A stretch of 64,000 bases of DNA from Methyloligella halotolerans (GCF_001708935.1 NZ_MASI01000007.1:1-64000); one strand, 5' to 3'. Counted from the stretch's first letter, positions 44,487 to 54,944 are shown. Numbers and translations: made by a program. Notes: generated from the letters alone by a model not told the origin.

Positions 44487-45584
44487 TTGGCCTCCAAATC
44501 CGATTCCGAAAGCGGAGCGAACGGCTCGCTCACCTATAAGGATGCCGGCGTCGATATCGATGCGGGCAACGCCTTGGTGAAGGCGATCGACCCCCTCGCC
44601 GCCAAGACCAAGCGCTCCGGCGTTATGGGTTCGATCGGCGGTTTCGGTGGGCTTTTCGATTTGAAGGAAGCGGGGTTCAAAGACCCGATTCTCGTCGCGG
44701 CCACCGACGGCGTCGGCACCAAGCTCAAGATCGCCATCGAGACCGGCCACCACGAAGGGATCGGCATCGATCTCGTCGCCATGTGCGTGAACGATCTCGT
44801 GGTGCAAGGCGCCGAGCCCCTCTTCTTCCTCGATTATTTCGCCTGCGGAAAGCTCGACAACGGCAAGGCCCAGACCATCATCGCCGGCATCGCCGACGGG
44901 TGCGAGCAGGCCGGCGCGGCCCTGATCGGCGGCGAAACGGCGGAGATGCCGGGCCTCTACGCAGGCGACGATTACGACCTCGCGGGATTCGCCATCGGCG
45001 CCGTGGAGCGGGATGGGATCCTGCCCCGGGACGATCTCGGCGCGGGCGACGTGATCCTCGCCCTCCCATCCTCCGGCATCCATTCCAACGGCTTCTCCCT
45101 GGTGCGCAAGGTGGTCGAGAAGGCCGGCCTCGCCTGGACCGATCCCGCCCCCTTCGCCAAGGACAAATCCGTCGGCGAAGCGCTGCTGGAGCCGACCCGC
45201 ATTTACGTGAAGCCGCTCCTTGAGGTGCACCGCCAGCTCGGCGCTATCAAGGCCCTGGCCCATATCACCGGCGGCGGGCTCACCGAGAATCTGCCCCGAG
45301 TTCTGCCCGAGGGCCTGGCGGCCGAAATCGACCTCGGCGCGCTCGAGCCCGCGCCGGTCTTCGGCTGGCTGAAGGACACGGCCAACATCGCCGAGGACGA
45401 GATGCTGAAGACCTTCAATTGCGGGGTCGGCATGACAGTGATCGTGTCGCGGGATGCTCAGGATTCCGTGATAACCGCCCTGAGCGCCGCCGGCGCGGAG
45501 CCGTTCGCGCTCGGCCGTCTCATCGACCGGAAAGACGGCGAACCGGTTCAGTACGCCGGAACCCTCGGCTTTCAAGGGGCGTGA
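44487..45584 (+). CDS. purM: Phosphoribosylformylglycinamidine cyclo-ligase (AIR synthetase)
   Basis: A 365-residue PurM enzyme making 5-aminoimidazole ribotide in purine synthesis. Visible motifs are the start [43 protein letters not shown] and [16 protein letters not shown] chose TTG 44487 because AAAGGGA (44473-44479) lies 7 nt upstream; the frame opens 27 nt earlier with no ribosome site. purN follows immediately, with an overlapping GTGA alternative start. Confidence 0.96.
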   Translation: MASKSDSESGANGSLTYKDAGVDIDAGNALVKAIDPLAAKTKRSGVMGSIGGFGGLFDLKEAGFKDPILVAATDGVGTKLKIAIETGHHEGIGIDLVAMCVNDLVVQGAEPLFFLDYFACGKLDNGKAQTIIAGIADGCEQAGAALIGGETAEMPGLYAGDDYDLAGFAIGAVERDGILPRDDLGAGDVILALPSSGIHSNGFSLVRKVVEKAGLAWTDPAPFAKDKSVGEALLEPTRIYVKPLLEVHRQLGAIKALAHITGGGLTENLPRVLPEGLAAEIDLGALEPAPVFGWLKDTANIAEDEMLKTFNCGVGMTVIVSRDAQDSVITALSAAGAEPFALGRLIDRKDGEPVQYAGTLGFQGA

Positions 45585-45589
45585 GCGCC

Positions 45590-46255
45590 ATGACCTCGGC
45601 CGCCAACGAAAAGAAGCGCGTCGGCGTCCTGATATCGGGACGCGGCAGCAATCTCCACGCCCTCATCGAAGCCAGCCGGCATGAGCCGGATTATCCGGCC
45701 GAGATCGTGCTCGTCGCCTCCAACAATCCGGACGCGCCCGGCCTCCGGAAAGCCGCCGATTCGGGTATCCCGACCCTGGCTCTCGATCATCGGACCTTCG
45801 ACAGCCGCGAGGCCTTCGACGAAGCGCTCGACCGCAACCTCAAGAAGGCGGAGCTCGATATTCTCTGCAACGCCGGGTTCATGCGCCTCCACACGGAGGC
45901 TTTCGTGAAGAGCTGGTGGAACCGCCACCTCAACATCCATCCGTCCCTCCTGCCCGCCTTCAAGGGACTGCACACCCATGAACGGGTGATCGAGGCAGGC
46001 ATGACGGTTTCCGGCTGCACCGTTCATGCGGTGCGTTTCGAGATGGATTCGGGCCCGATCGTCGATCAGGCGGTGGTACCGGTGCTAAATAATGACACTC
46101 CCGACACATTAGCGGCGCGGGTGCTGGACGCGGAGCACCTGCTTTACCCCCACGCCCTAAAGCTCGTCGCCTCCGGAGCGGTCACCGTCGAAGACGATCA
46201 AATTATCGTAAACCATTCAGAACAAATAGAGTCTGCGCCTTACGACCGGGCCTGA
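45590..46255 (+). CDS. purN: Phosphoribosylglycinamide formyltransferase
   Basis: A 221-residue GAR transformylase using 10-formyl-THF. It shows the N-terminal nucleotide site ISGRGSNLHALIEA, the catalytic Asn/His segment LNIHPSLLPAFKG and the Asp region EMDSGPIVDQ. ATG 45590 has AAGGGG about 10 nt upstream; GTG 45581, overlapping the purM stop, is the alternative (three residues longer). It forms an operon with purM. The downstream gap of 292 bp separates it from a P450 gene. Confidence 0.95.
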   Translation: MTSAANEKKRVGVLISGRGSNLHALIEASRHEPDYPAEIVLVASNNPDAPGLRKAADSGIPTLALDHRTFDSREAFDEALDRNLKKAELDILCNAGFMRLHTEAFVKSWWNRHLNIHPSLLPAFKGLHTHERVIEAGMTVSGCTVHAVRFEMDSGPIVDQAVVPVLNNDTPDTLAARVLDAEHLLYPHALKLVASGAVTVEDDQIIVNHSEQIESAPYDRA

Positions 46256-46547
46256 TAGGTCTTTGGCGACACGATTCACCCCCTGCCCACCCATAGCGTG
46301 GCAGCCATGTCGCACCGCAACAAATTGCGGCCGTCTATCCTCGCGGCGACATGGACAATCTGGCGTCCGCAGTGCTACACGACATACAATATTTCAGTAA
46401 CAGGCCGGTTTTTCCAAGCTTCGGCAGTGAAGTCGGCCGAAAGAGAACTTGTCCTGTTCCCGCGCGCCCGACGAGGGCGCTTCGCCGCCGCCAGCGGGGC
46501 CTCGTACGAGCTCGCAAACGAGCTTCATGATAAGGGGAAAGGCGTAA
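46256..46547 (+). other. 292-bp intergenic region upstream of the second P450
   Basis: Between the purN stop and the P450 start. It is less GC-rich than the flanking genes. I see no gene, hairpin terminator or named operator in it. AAGGGG lies before the P450 start at the right end. It presumably holds the P450 promoter and the purMN 3' end. Confidence 0.4.
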
Positions 46548-47921
46548 ATGGTGGATATGACGGTCACCTACGCTCCATCGCATGGGTTGGGTGAAGAGCA
46601 GAGCATCTGGTTCAAGCTGACGCCACTTTTGGCGCAGGAGAACCCGATGCAGATGCTGCTGCGCCTGACCGACAAATACAACGGCGTGATGCCGGTCAAT
46701 CTCAAGAACCAGCGCATCGTGATGCTCGCGAAGCCCGAGCATGCCCAGCGCGTTCTTGTCGACAACGCCGAGAACTACACGAAGTATTTCGACGGCCTGC
46801 GGCCGATCTTCGGCAAGAGCATGATCACCATCGACGGTGCGCTCTGGCAGAAGATCCGCATGCCTCAGCAGGCCGCGTTCCATCCTGGAATGTTCGAGGA
46901 ATACTTCCCCTACCTGATGAACTCCATCAATTCTAAGATGGAGCGCTGGGACCAGCTCGCCGAGTCGGGCGAGACCATCGAGATGGTCGAGGAAACCTGG
47001 ACGCTTGCCGCCGACATGGTCTGCCGCGCCCTGTTCGACCGCGAGATGCCGTTCAATCCCCACTTCATCTTCAAGCAGGTGAAGACCTACACCGACGTCG
47101 GCAACCACAAATCCATCCGCATGCGCCGGGTCAACGGCGAGCTGGAGGAGATCACCCAGGAGACCGCGGCCAAGGCCATGGAAATCTGGGATTCGGTGCC
47201 CGATTCGGTGATGAACGCCGCGATCATCGACAATCGCGAGAAGACACTGCTGACCATGCTCCAGGACGCCGCCGAGAATCCGGAATTTCCGGAGTTCGAC
47301 CACCGGCAGGCCGTCGATGAGATGAAGCAGTATCTCTGGGCCGGCACGGAGACGACCGCGCTGACCCTCGCCTGGTCGCTCTACCTGCTCTCCACCCATC
47401 CGGAAGCGCTGAAGCGCATCCGCGAGGAGGCCTACGCCGTCTGTGGCGACCGCGATCCCGAATGGAACGAGGTTCAGCAGCTCACCTATACCCGGATGGT
47501 GATCCAGGAGACCATGCGCCTCTACCCGCCGATTTGGGCCCTGATCCGCATCGCCCAGGAAGAGGACGAGATCGACGGCCACAAGATCAATCCGGGCGAC
47601 AAGGTCGTGGTTTGCACCTACGTGCTGCACCATTCCGACAAGTACTGGAACAATCCGGAGGAATTCGACCCGGAGCGTTTCTCCCGCGAGCGCATGAAGA
47701 AGCGGGTGAAGTACAGCTATCTGCCGTTCGCGGCGGGCCGGCGCTCCTGCATCGGCGGTGCGCTCTCCCAGATCGAGAACACGCTGGCCCTGGTGCAGCT
47801 GCTGCGCCGCTTCACGCCCGAATATGTCGGCGAGGAAGAGCCAAAGATCCACGCGACCGTGACCCTGACGCCGAAGGGCGGCCTGCCCTTCCGCATCAAG
47901 CGGATCGAGGACACGGTCTAA
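46548..47921 (+). CDS. Cytochrome P450, long fatty-acid-hydroxylase-like type
   Basis: A 457-residue soluble P450 with I-helix WAGTETTALT (residues 264-273), ExxR as ETMR (E321-R324) and haem loop FAAGRRSCIGG with Cys401. The length, the WAGTETT helix and the PFAAGRRSCIGG loop resemble eukaryotic-like bacterial families such as CYP102/CYP110 and CYP4-like enzymes that hydroxylate fatty acids or alkanes. A fused reductase is absent, and no redox partner is adjacent. The position between purN and ndk, both housekeeping, suggests insertion into a conserved block. A terminator follows. The exact substrate is unknown. Confidence 0.92.
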   Translation: MVDMTVTYAPSHGLGEEQSIWFKLTPLLAQENPMQMLLRLTDKYNGVMPVNLKNQRIVMLAKPEHAQRVLVDNAENYTKYFDGLRPIFGKSMITIDGALWQKIRMPQQAAFHPGMFEEYFPYLMNSINSKMERWDQLAESGETIEMVEETWTLAADMVCRALFDREMPFNPHFIFKQVKTYTDVGNHKSIRMRRVNGELEEITQETAAKAMEIWDSVPDSVMNAAIIDNREKTLLTMLQDAAENPEFPEFDHRQAVDEMKQYLWAGTETTALTLAWSLYLLSTHPEALKRIREEAYAVCGDRDPEWNEVQQLTYTRMVIQETMRLYPPIWALIRIAQEEDEIDGHKINPGDKVVVCTYVLHHSDKYWNNPEEFDPERFSRERMKKRVKYSYLPFAAGRRSCIGGALSQIENTLALVQLLRRFTPEYVGEEEPKIHATVTLTPKGGLPFRIKRIEDTV

Positions 47922-47953
47922 GCAGGTCTCGAAGCAGTCTCAGAATCGAAAAC

Positions 47954-47981
47954 GCCGGGCCTTTGGACCCGGCGCTTTTTG
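47954..47981 (+). terminator. Intrinsic terminator after the second P450
   Basis: CGCCGGG / CCCGGCG stem with an 8-nt loop and the tail CTTTTTG. It ends the P450 transcript 33 nt beyond its stop. On the minus strand ndk runs towards it (stop at 48023) and the stem preceded by AAAA would serve that direction too. Confidence 0.85.
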
Positions 47982-48022
47982 TGTCGGCTTCACCCCTCCC
48001 AAGAGGAGAGGGAGTTCGGCTG

Positions 48023-48445
48023 CTAGCCGACGATCTCTTTCTTGGCGAAGCACATATCGATCTCCTTCTTGGCGTTCTCGACGCTGTCGGAGCCGTGCAC
48101 GGAGTTGCGCTCGATATTCACACCGAACTCCTTGCGGATGGTGCCCTCCTCGGCGTCCACCGGGCTGGTCGCGCCCATCACCTTGCGGTTCGTGGCAACC
48201 GCGTCCTCGCCTTCCAGCACCTGGATGACGATGGGGCCGGAGGTCATGTAGGAGACGAGATCCTTGAAGAAGGGCCGGTCCTTGTGGACCTCGTAGAAAT
48301 CCTTCGCGTCCTTCTTCTTCCACCATACGCGCTTCTGCGCGATCACCCGCAGGCCCGCATCTTCGAGCTTGCTGATGATCTTGCCGGTAATATTCCGCTC
48401 GGTGGCGTCCGGCTTGATGATGGAAAGCGTACGTTCGGTGGCCAT
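48023..48445 (-). CDS. ndk: Nucleoside diphosphate kinase
   Basis: A 140-residue NDK of normal length that balances nucleoside triphosphates via a phospho-His intermediate. Key features are [13 protein letters not shown] at the start, the nucleotide-binding region [15 protein letters not shown], and the active-site His in [11 protein letters not shown] 48445 has GAGGGG 8 nt upstream; a TTG two codons earlier is weaker. It stands alone on its strand, convergent with the P450. Confidence 0.97.
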   Translation of the reverse strand: MATERTLSIIKPDATERNITGKIISKLEDAGLRVIAQKRVWWKKKDAKDFYEVHKDRPFFKDLVSYMTSGPIVIQVLEGEDAVATNRKVMGATSPVDAEEGTIRKEFGVNIERNSVHGSDSVENAKKEIDMCFAKKEIVG

Positions 48446-48562
48446 GGCCAAAACCCCTCAGAAATACCTAAACTCATTTGGCCGCGCTTATACCGGTCGC
48501 ATCTGCACCCCGCAAGCGATGCCTTTGCCGACCCTTGCGAAACACGCACTCAGGAGCCCGCC

Positions 48563-48913
48563 TTGCTCTACGCAACCCTGAAACTCGCCATAACCGCCGT
48601 GCTGATCGTCGTCATTTCCGAGATCGGCAAGCGGAGCTCGGTGATGGCGGCGATTCTGGCCTCCATCCCTCTGGTCTCCGTGCTCGCCATGATCTGGCTC
48701 TACGTCGATACCAAGGACGTGGCCAAGATCGAATCCTTCGCCACCAGCGTCTTCTGGCTGGTGCTGCCGTCGCTGATCCTCTTCGTCACCTTGCCGCTAC
48801 TGCTGCAGAGAGGCCTCGGGTTCTATCTAAGCCTCGGGATCTCGATCGGGCTGACCGTGATCGGCTATCTCGCCATGCTCCAGGTGCTGAAGCGCTTCGG
48901 CATTGCCATCTGA
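48563..48913 (+). CDS. DUF3147 small membrane protein
   Basis: A 116-residue inner-membrane protein with four hydrophobic helices in two pairs (ATLKLAITAVLIVVISEIGK, VMAAILASIPLVSVLAMIWL, and a second half SVFWLVLPSLILFVTLPLLL, FYLSLGISIGLTVIGYLAML). The pattern matches the DUF3147 family, of unknown function. It starts with TTG 48563, preceded by AGGAG at a 6-nt spacing. It is divergent from ndk and convergent with the SPOR-like gene. Confidence 0.83.
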   Translation: MLYATLKLAITAVLIVVISEIGKRSSVMAAILASIPLVSVLAMIWLYVDTKDVAKIESFATSVFWLVLPSLILFVTLPLLLQRGLGFYLSLGISIGLTVIGYLAMLQVLKRFGIAI

Positions 48914-48920
48914 TCGGGCC

Positions 48921-49586
48921 CTAGTGGCAGCTCTTGATGTAGCCAGACGCCGGCCGGGCGTAATCTTCCGCCGCCCGCTTGGCGAACGGTCCCGCAGTGG
49001 CGATCCACAGCCCCTTGGTGAAGTTTGGACAGCGGTCCGTCTGCATCACGAACCAGCCGGCGCCGAGCCGGTTCGCCATGTCTTGAGCCTCGCTCCGGTC
49101 GGCACTCGCCGCGGCGATGGCGTACCAATCGCCCGATCCCGATCCGGGAGCCGCAGGAGGCTCCTGGACCTCCGCCCCCTTCCAGGCGAAGGCCAGCTGG
49201 TCCTCGCGATAGCGGGCGACCTTGCAATTCTGCCCACGGATCGGTGCGGCGCCCTTCAACACCAGCACATCGCCCTCGGCCTCACCCGCCACGGGATAGG
49301 CGAGCGGACCGCATGTCTTATCGAAGATGGTGGCCTCGCCGCTCACCTTGCCATCCCCGGCCTGGGAGCCCCTGAACAGCACGGTGCCACTCCTCACCCC
49401 GGCGCTCTTGAGCCCCGGCCGCGGCTCGACATATTCGATCACGACGCTGCCGCCGTCGCAGAATTCTATCTCCATGGTCGAGCCGTTGTGATCGTAGAGA
49501 TCGCGGGCGCAATCGCTGCCATATGCAGCGGCCCCGGAGACCGCCCAGCCCCATAGCGCTATCGCACCCAATGATACTATGCGCAT
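48921..49586 (-). CDS. Exported protein with C-terminal SPOR-like domain
   Basis: A 221-residue exported protein with a signal peptide (MRIVSLGAIALWGWAVSGAAA). The middle part has Cys pairs (GSDCARDL, IEFCDGG, DKTCGPLAY, GQNCKVAR) and looks like a beta-rich domain. The last 70 residues (DWYAIAAASADRSEAQDMAN ... LWIATAGPFAKRAAEDYA) have the alternating pattern of a SPOR domain, which binds denuded peptidoglycan, but they are short and Cys-containing, so a SPOR-like fold is only probable. ATG 49586 is supported by GGGGAG upstream and by the signal peptide. The frame extends further without support. Confidence 0.75.
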   Translation of the reverse strand: MRIVSLGAIALWGWAVSGAAAYGSDCARDLYDHNGSTMEIEFCDGGSVVIEYVEPRPGLKSAGVRSGTVLFRGSQAGDGKVSGEATIFDKTCGPLAYPVAGEAEGDVLVLKGAAPIRGQNCKVARYREDQLAFAWKGAEVQEPPAAPGSGSGDWYAIAAASADRSEAQDMANRLGAGWFVMQTDRCPNFTKGLWIATAGPFAKRAAEDYARPASGYIKSCH

Positions 49587-49644
49587 CGCGTGACGCTCCC
49601 CGCCCTTTGCCGTGACGAAGCGTAGAGCATCGGCATGACGCGCT

Positions 49645-50106
49645 CTACGCCTTTTGCTGCCAGCGTCCGGTCTCGTCCTGCTGCCAATAGCTGACGGGGA
49701 TATCCTTGTCGCGCGCGGCCTTCCACTCCTGCCGCGCCCGGGCCTTGGCGTCTTCGTCTCGCCCATCGAACAGGATCACGATCCGCTCGTATCCCGCCGT
49801 CTCCGACAGCGGCGCCCCGTCCACCAGAAAGCGGATCGCTGCGCCGTTTGGATTACCGTCATCGAGGGTCAGAAAGACCGGCTGCTCCGCCGGCGGGCCG
49901 TCCTCTTCCGTGCCGTGGGGCAGGAAGCTCGCTTGGGAATAGGTCCACAGATGCGAATTGAGCTGCTCCAGCCGCTCCTCGCTTCCGGCCTGCACCACTG
50001 CTCGCCAGCCGCGCTCGAGGGACCGCTCCAGCAGCACGGGCAGAACGTCTTCCAGACTCCGTTGCTCCAGATGGTAGAAATAGAGCTCCGTCGCCGCCGC
50101 GCTCAT
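49645..50106 (-). CDS. holC: DNA polymerase III chi subunit
   Basis: A 153-residue HolC protein linking the clamp loader to single-strand binding protein. Family features: start [51 protein letters not shown] and [15 protein letters not shown] 50106 overlaps the der stop (ATGA). The same-strand coupling of der and holC is unusual, since holC more often follows pepA. The product ends with the common [10 protein letters not shown] tail. Confidence 0.88.
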   Translation of the reverse strand: MSAAATELYFYHLEQRSLEDVLPVLLERSLERGWRAVVQAGSEERLEQLNSHLWTYSQASFLPHGTEEDGPPAEQPVFLTLDDGNPNGAAIRFLVDGAPLSETAGYERIVILFDGRDEDAKARARQEWKAARDKDIPVSYWQQDETGRWQQKA

Positions 50107-51466
50107 CGCCGCCTCGCCTTGCCTGCATAGGGGTTCTCCCCCTTGCGCAGATTGAAGCGGATCGGCACGCCCGGCATCTTGAAGTCTTCCCGCAAGCCGT
50201 TGACCAGGTAACGGAGATAGGATTCCGGCAGCTCCTTGGGCTTGGAGCAGAAGGCGACGAAGGTCGGCGGCCGGGCATTGGCCTGGGTCATGTATCGCAG
50301 CTTGAGCCGGCGCCCGCCGACATGGGGCGGCGGATGCGCTTCGACCATCTCGGCAAGCCAGTCGTTCAGCTTGGCCGTGGGCAGGCGCTTGTTCCACAGC
50401 CGCGCCATCTCGAAGACGCCCGCCATCAGCTTCTCCAGGCCGTTGCCCTTGAGGCCGGAGACCGGCACCAGGGGCACCCCTTTGACCTGAGGCAGCATGC
50501 GCTCGCACATCTCTCGCAGTTCGGCGAGACGCTCCTGCTTGTCCTTCACAAGGTCCCACTTGTTGAGCGCGATGACGATGCCGCGCCCCTCCCGCACGAT
50601 CAGATCGCCGATGGTGAGATCCTGCTTCTCGAAGGGGCGCTCAGCGTCGATCACGAGAACGGCGACCTCGGCGAACCGGATGGCCCGCAGGGCATCGCCC
50701 ACCGAAAGGCTCTCCGCCTTGCCTTCAACACGCATCTTCCGGCGCAGCCCGCCGTATCGAACAGCTCGATCGGCCGCCCCGCCCATTCCAGATCGTTGGC
50801 GATGGCGTCTCGCGTGATGCCCGCCTCCGGCCCGGTGATCATGCGTTCTTCGCCGAGCAGCGCGTTCACCAGCGTGGACTTGCCCGCATTGGGCCGACCG
50901 ACGATAGCGAGCTTGAGCGGCCGCTCGTCATCGTCCATGTCCTCGTCCTGCGCCCCCCCGCTCGCTTCGAGTTGGGCCTCCGCCGCATCGACGATCGCGG
51001 CCGACACGTCGCCGAGACCGAGGGCGTGCTCCGCCGACAAGGCGATCGGCTCCCCGAAACCGAGGGAATAGGCTTCCGTCAGACCGGGCTCCGCGGCGCG
51101 GCCTTCGCATTTGTTGCCCGCCACGATCACCGGCTTGCCGGAGTCCCGCACCATTCCTGCAAACATCTCGTCTGCCGGAATCACCCCTTCCCGCGCATCA
51201 ATCATGAACAGCACCAGATCGGCCTGCGCGATCGCGGCCATGGTCTGCCGGCGCATGTTGCTCAGAAGCTCGTTGCCGCTGTCCTCCAGTCCCGCCGTAT
51301 CGATCAGCCGGATCCGCATGTGACCCAGCTCCGCCTCGGCCACGCGCCGGTCGCGGGTCAGGCCAGGCTGATCGTCGACCAGCGCAAGCCGGCGTCCGAC
51401 CAGCTTGTTGAAGAGAGAGGACTTGCCGACATTGGGCCGTCCGACGATGGCTACGGTGAAAGTCAT
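50103..51466 (-). CDS. der: Ribosome-assembly GTPase Der (EngA), apparent frameshift
   Basis: An essential double-GTPase for 50S assembly. The first G domain starts [19 protein letters not shown] (residues 5-23), and the second has [19 protein letters not shown]. The first frame carries both P-loops up to ELFDTAG, then runs into unrelated sequence. The rest of the second G domain and the KH-like C-terminal domain ([26 protein letters not shown], then [13 protein letters not shown]) is in a different frame. One base added at about 50744-50750, in a GGGC run, restores [11 protein letters not shown] and gives about 454 residues. Since der cannot be lost, this is best read as a deletion error in the sequence. 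Confidence 0.9.
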
Positions 51467-51506
51467 GATGTACCGGATAGGGCGGCCCGGTGCGGACCGC
51501 AAGCTG

Positions 51507-52847
51507 CTAGCCGAGCGCGATCAGCTCGGCTTCGTCGGTGAGGATATACATCCGGCCCGAGACGACAATGGGCGCGATGAGAACCGTCTGTTCAAGATTG
51601 ATCTCCGTCGCCACCTGCCCCGTGCGCGCATCGGCCCCGACCAGCAGCCCCTCGCTGGAGACGAGCCATAGCCGCCCGCCCGCAAGCACCGGCCCGCTCC
51701 AGTGGGAGCTCTTGGGAAGCTCGCTCACCCAGCGGATCGCCCCATCGCTCCGGGAGAGCGCCAGAAGCTTGCCGTGCACGTCGACCACGAAGACCGCATC
51801 GCCCGCCGGCCATGGCATCTGGGTGCTGGCGATCGTTTTGCTCCAGCGCCGCGCGCCCGACGACAGCGACGAGGCCAGCATGCGGCCGCCATGGCTGACG
51901 CCAAAGACGATTCCCTGGTCGATCACCGGCCGTGCGGGATCGGCAAGCATGCCCGAGGCCGTCGTGGAGCTCCGGCTCGATAGCGACTCTGTCCATTGCG
52001 GCTTGCCGTTGCCCACCTGAAACGCGCCCAAATCGCCCGCCGGGAAGGCCGCGACGACGGTGTTCCCGCTGACCGCGGGACTGGCATTGGACAGCAGTGA
52101 TGCGGGCTCCGGCAGGCCGTGCTGGTTCCACACCTCCGCGCCGTTGCTGGCGCTCAGGCAATGGACCACGCTGTCCGTCGAGACGAAGAAGATCTTGCCG
52201 TTCGCCACGGTGGGCGACGAACGGATCGGCTTCCCCGTCCGCGTCGTCCAGGCGATGGCGCCGCTTCCCGCATCGAAGGCGACCACGGTCCCGAACCCCG
52301 TCGTCGCGTAGAGCCGGCCGCTATCCATGGCGAGACCGCCGCCGAACCCTTCCGAGCCGCTCTCGTTTTCAGGCGTCGTGGTGGCCGACCAGATCTTGCC
52401 GCCGCTGGACGCAGAGAACGCAGAGACGGTGCCTTCAGCGTCCAAGGTGTAGATACGGTCCCCATAGACGATGGGAACGGCACTGAGGCGTCCGTGCTTC
52501 GACGACCCGGCACCGATACTGACCTCCCAGCGCTTGGAGAGGTTCGGTGCCAAGGCGAGATGGCCCAGGGAGTTGCTCGCGGACCCGCCGGGCTGCGGCC
52601 AGGCGCTGTTGGCGCGGGCTGCGGGCAGCGACACCGAGCGCGAGGTTTCTGGTTTGTAGTCCTGATCGGGAATGATCGCGATCCGCTCGCCGGGAAGCTT
52701 TGTCTCTTCTTTCTCGAACGGATTGAGCGAGCTGGCGCCGCAACCGGCGAGTCCGATGACGAAGCTGGAGGCGAGAGCGAGCTTGAAGGCCGAAATTCCG
52801 CCCCGGACCAACCTGCTTCTCACACCCTCGACAGTCACGCCTGCCAC
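51507..52847 (-). CDS. bamB: Outer-membrane assembly lipoprotein BamB-like (PQQ-like beta-propeller)
   Basis: A 446-residue lipoprotein with a lipobox (IGLAGCGAS) and an eight-bladed propeller of PQQ-type repeats ([40 protein letters not shown] and so on). It lies beside der, as bamB does in most Proteobacteria, and next to a YfgM-like gene, the same arrangement as yfgM-bamB-der of E. coli. Function: BAM complex accessory for outer-membrane protein insertion. Start GTG 52847 or GTG 52838; the latter has GAGGG 8 nt upstream. Confidence 0.9.
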   Translation of the reverse strand: MAGVTVEGVRSRLVRGGISAFKLALASSFVIGLAGCGASSLNPFEKEETKLPGERIAIIPDQDYKPETSRSVSLPAARANSAWPQPGGSASNSLGHLALAPNLSKRWEVSIGAGSSKHGRLSAVPIVYGDRIYTLDAEGTVSAFSASSGGKIWSATTTPENESGSEGFGGGLAMDSGRLYATTGFGTVVAFDAGSGAIAWTTRTGKPIRSSPTVANGKIFFVSTDSVVHCLSASNGAEVWNQHGLPEPASLLSNASPAVSGNTVVAAFPAGDLGAFQVGNGKPQWTESLSSRSSTTASGMLADPARPVIDQGIVFGVSHGGRMLASSLSSGARRWSKTIASTQMPWPAGDAVFVVDVHGKLLALSRSDGAIRWVSELPKSSHWSGPVLAGGRLWLVSSEGLLVGADARTGQVATEINLEQTVLIAPIVVSGRMYILTDEAELIALG

Positions 52848-52864
52848 CCTCGCAATTGGTAACG

Positions 52865-53911
52865 CTAGTTCGACCCCGCCGGAGGCGTCTCCTCTTCCGG
52901 CGATGGCTGCGTTTCAGCTCCGTCCCCGGACGGCGCCGCTGCACCGTTGTCTGAAGCCCCGGTTGAAGGGGCGCTCTCCGTGGACGGCGCCGCGTCGTCG
53001 CTCAATGAGCTGTTGTCTGTTGCGGAGCTGGCATCGTCGGCCGTGCCGCTCTCAGCGGCGGGCGGTTCAGCAGCCGCCGGTGTCTCGGCCGGCTGTGCCG
53101 CGGCATCGGGCTCCGGCGTGCCGGCGGACGGAGCCGAATCTTCGGCGGGAGATGTCTCGGCGGCGGGCGCATCGGTCGTGGGGGCGGCCGCGCCCTCGGC
53201 GGGTGCATCCTGCGGAGCTGGCGAATCCTTCGTGCCGCCGGGCGTCTCGCCCGTGGACAGAGCGCCGGAGATGACCGCGAGCATTACCGTCGTCTGCTCC
53301 CGCATATTCGCAGGCGTGCCGCTATCGGCGAGCAGCGTGTTGAAATGGTCCTGGGCGGTTTCCATGTCGCCCGTCCGGTAGGCCGACAGGCCCAGGAGAT
53401 CGTGCGCGGAATAGCGCCACGGGCTGTTCTCGTTGATCAGCGGCTCCAGGCGCCGCTCCATCTCGGCATAATCTGCTTCGGGAAGGCGCAGTGTCGCCGC
53501 CTGGACGATGGCATTGCCGCGCAGGATCGGATCGACGCTGCCGTCCTCCGCAATGGCATCGTATTTGGCGACTGCCTCCTTGGTCTTCCCGGCATCGGCC
53601 TCGGCCGCAGCGATCTGGAAGCGCGCGAGGGTCTCGTAGCCCTGAGGCGCATCTTCGGCGAGCTTCTCAAACGCCTTTTCGGCCTTCTCGGTGTTTTGCG
53701 CCTGGGCCAGCTCAAGAGCGGAAACGAACTCCGCGCCTGTCTCCTTGGCCTGCTTCTCCTGCCAATAGACCCAGCCCCTATAGCCGGCCACCACCAGCAC
53801 GATCAGCGCTGCGACTGCGAGGATGTAATAGCCGAAGCGGTCCCAAATAAGCCGATACCGCTCTTGGCGGACAGCCTGGTCCACCTCGCGAAAAAGATCA
53901 CCGTCACTCAT
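52865..53911 (-). CDS. YfgM-like TPR membrane protein with long disordered tail
   Basis: A 348-residue protein. It has a short cytoplasmic N-terminus (MSDGDLFREVDQAVRQERYR), a transmembrane helix (residues 29-48), a TPR-like periplasmic domain (EKAFEKLAEDAPQGYETLAR, YSAHDLLGLSAYRTGDMETA), and then a tail of about 130 residues made mainly of Ala, Pro, Glu, Ser, Thr and Asp. The first parts match the YfgM/ancillary SecYEG translocon family. The tail is far longer than usual and lacks hydrophobic residues. AAGG lies before the ATG. It is in the bamB/der gene order. Confidence 0.82.
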   Translation of the reverse strand: MSDGDLFREVDQAVRQERYRLIWDRFGYYILAVAALIVLVVAGYRGWVYWQEKQAKETGAEFVSALELAQAQNTEKAEKAFEKLAEDAPQGYETLARFQIAAAEADAGKTKEAVAKYDAIAEDGSVDPILRGNAIVQAATLRLPEADYAEMERRLEPLINENSPWRYSAHDLLGLSAYRTGDMETAQDHFNTLLADSGTPANMREQTTVMLAVISGALSTGETPGGTKDSPAPQDAPAEGAAAPTTDAPAAETSPAEDSAPSAGTPEPDAAAQPAETPAAAEPPAAESGTADDASSATDNSSLSDDAAPSTESAPSTGASDNGAAAPSGDGAETQPSPEEETPPAGSN

Positions 53912-54083
53912 GGCCCTACCTTAAAGGCGTTTCCCGCAGCGGATTTTTCCCATCCGGCGCTGCTCATACCCTCCGGGGCGTATAGTGAAGCCGCCCGTCC
54001 GAAGCAAGCTGAGAAGCGCAAATTTCCGGTCCGCGATGGCATCCGGCCGGTTGCGGAGCACCTCCCGGGGATGCCGGCGGAGA

Positions 54084-54944
54084 CTAGCGGGTGGCCGTCT
54101 TTGGCGCCGGCTGGGTCTCGGATTCCTCGTCCAGCATCGGATAGGTGTTCTCGTCGGCAGGAAAGCTGCGGGTGCGCACATCGTCGGCATAGGCCGAGAC
54201 CGCATCGCGGATCGCCTCCCCCAGCTGGGCGTATTCCTTCACGAATTTCGGCACGCGCGGCGAGAGACCGAGGAGATCTTCCAGCACGAGAACCTGCCCG
54301 TCGCATTCGGCGGAAGCGCCGATACCGATGGTCGGGATGGGAATCTGCCGGGTGATCCGCGCAGCCAAGAGCTCGGCGAGCGCCTCCACCACCACGGCGA
54401 AGGCTCCGGCATCGGAGATCGCCTGGGCATCCTCTTCGAACTTCGCCCATTCGGAACGGCGGCGTCCCTGCGCCTTGAAGCTTCCGAACACGTTCACGGA
54501 CTGGGGCGTCATGCCGATATGGGCCATCACGGGGATACCCCGGTCGGTCAGATACCGGATGGTCTCGGCCATATGCACCCCGCCCTCCAGCTTCACCGCG
54601 CCCGCACCGGTTTCCTTCAGCACGCGCGCGGCATTGCGGAAGGCGATCTGAGGGCTCTCCTCATAAGTGCCGAACGGCATGTCGACCACAACGAGGCCCC
54701 TCTCGGAGCCGCGCACCACAGCCTGGGCATGGCGGATCATCAGGTCGAGCGGCACCGGCACCGTCGTCTCGTAGCCATGCATCACCATGCCGAGGGAGTC
54801 GCCCACGAGCAGGAGATCGACGAACGGGTCGATAATCCGCGCCGTGTGGGCGTGATAGGCGGTGAGGGCCACGATGGGCTCTCCACCCTTCTTCCGGGCG
54901 ATGGCGGGGGCCGTAAGACGCTTGATTTGGCTTTGGACAGACAC
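54084..54944 (-). CDS. panB: 3-methyl-2-oxobutanoate hydroxymethyltransferase
   Basis: A 286-residue ketopantoate hydroxymethyltransferase, the first step of pantothenate and CoA synthesis. Substrate and metal residues are visible: [62 protein letters not shown] and [15 protein letters not shown]. The C-terminal 30 residues after [15 protein letters not shown] are polar and extra. It sits at the head of the der/bamB cluster on the same strand, with no panC in view. Confidence 0.95.
   Translation of the reverse strand: MSVQSQIKRLTAPAIARKKGGEPIVALTAYHAHTARIIDPFVDLLLVGDSLGMVMHGYETTVPVPLDLMIRHAQAVVRGSERGLVVVDMPFGTYEESPQIAFRNAARVLKETGAGAVKLEGGVHMAETIRYLTDRGIPVMAHIGMTPQSVNVFGSFKAQGRRRSEWAKFEEDAQAISDAGAFAVVVEALAELLAARITRQIPIPTIGIGASAECDGQVLVLEDLLGLSPRVPKFVKEYAQLGEAIRDAVSAYADDVRTRSFPADENTYPMLDEESETQPAPKTATR

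Noticed and set aside
46335..47852. 505-codon minus-strand frame over the second P450
   Set aside because: Shadow frame; the + strand has all P450 motifs and a terminator.
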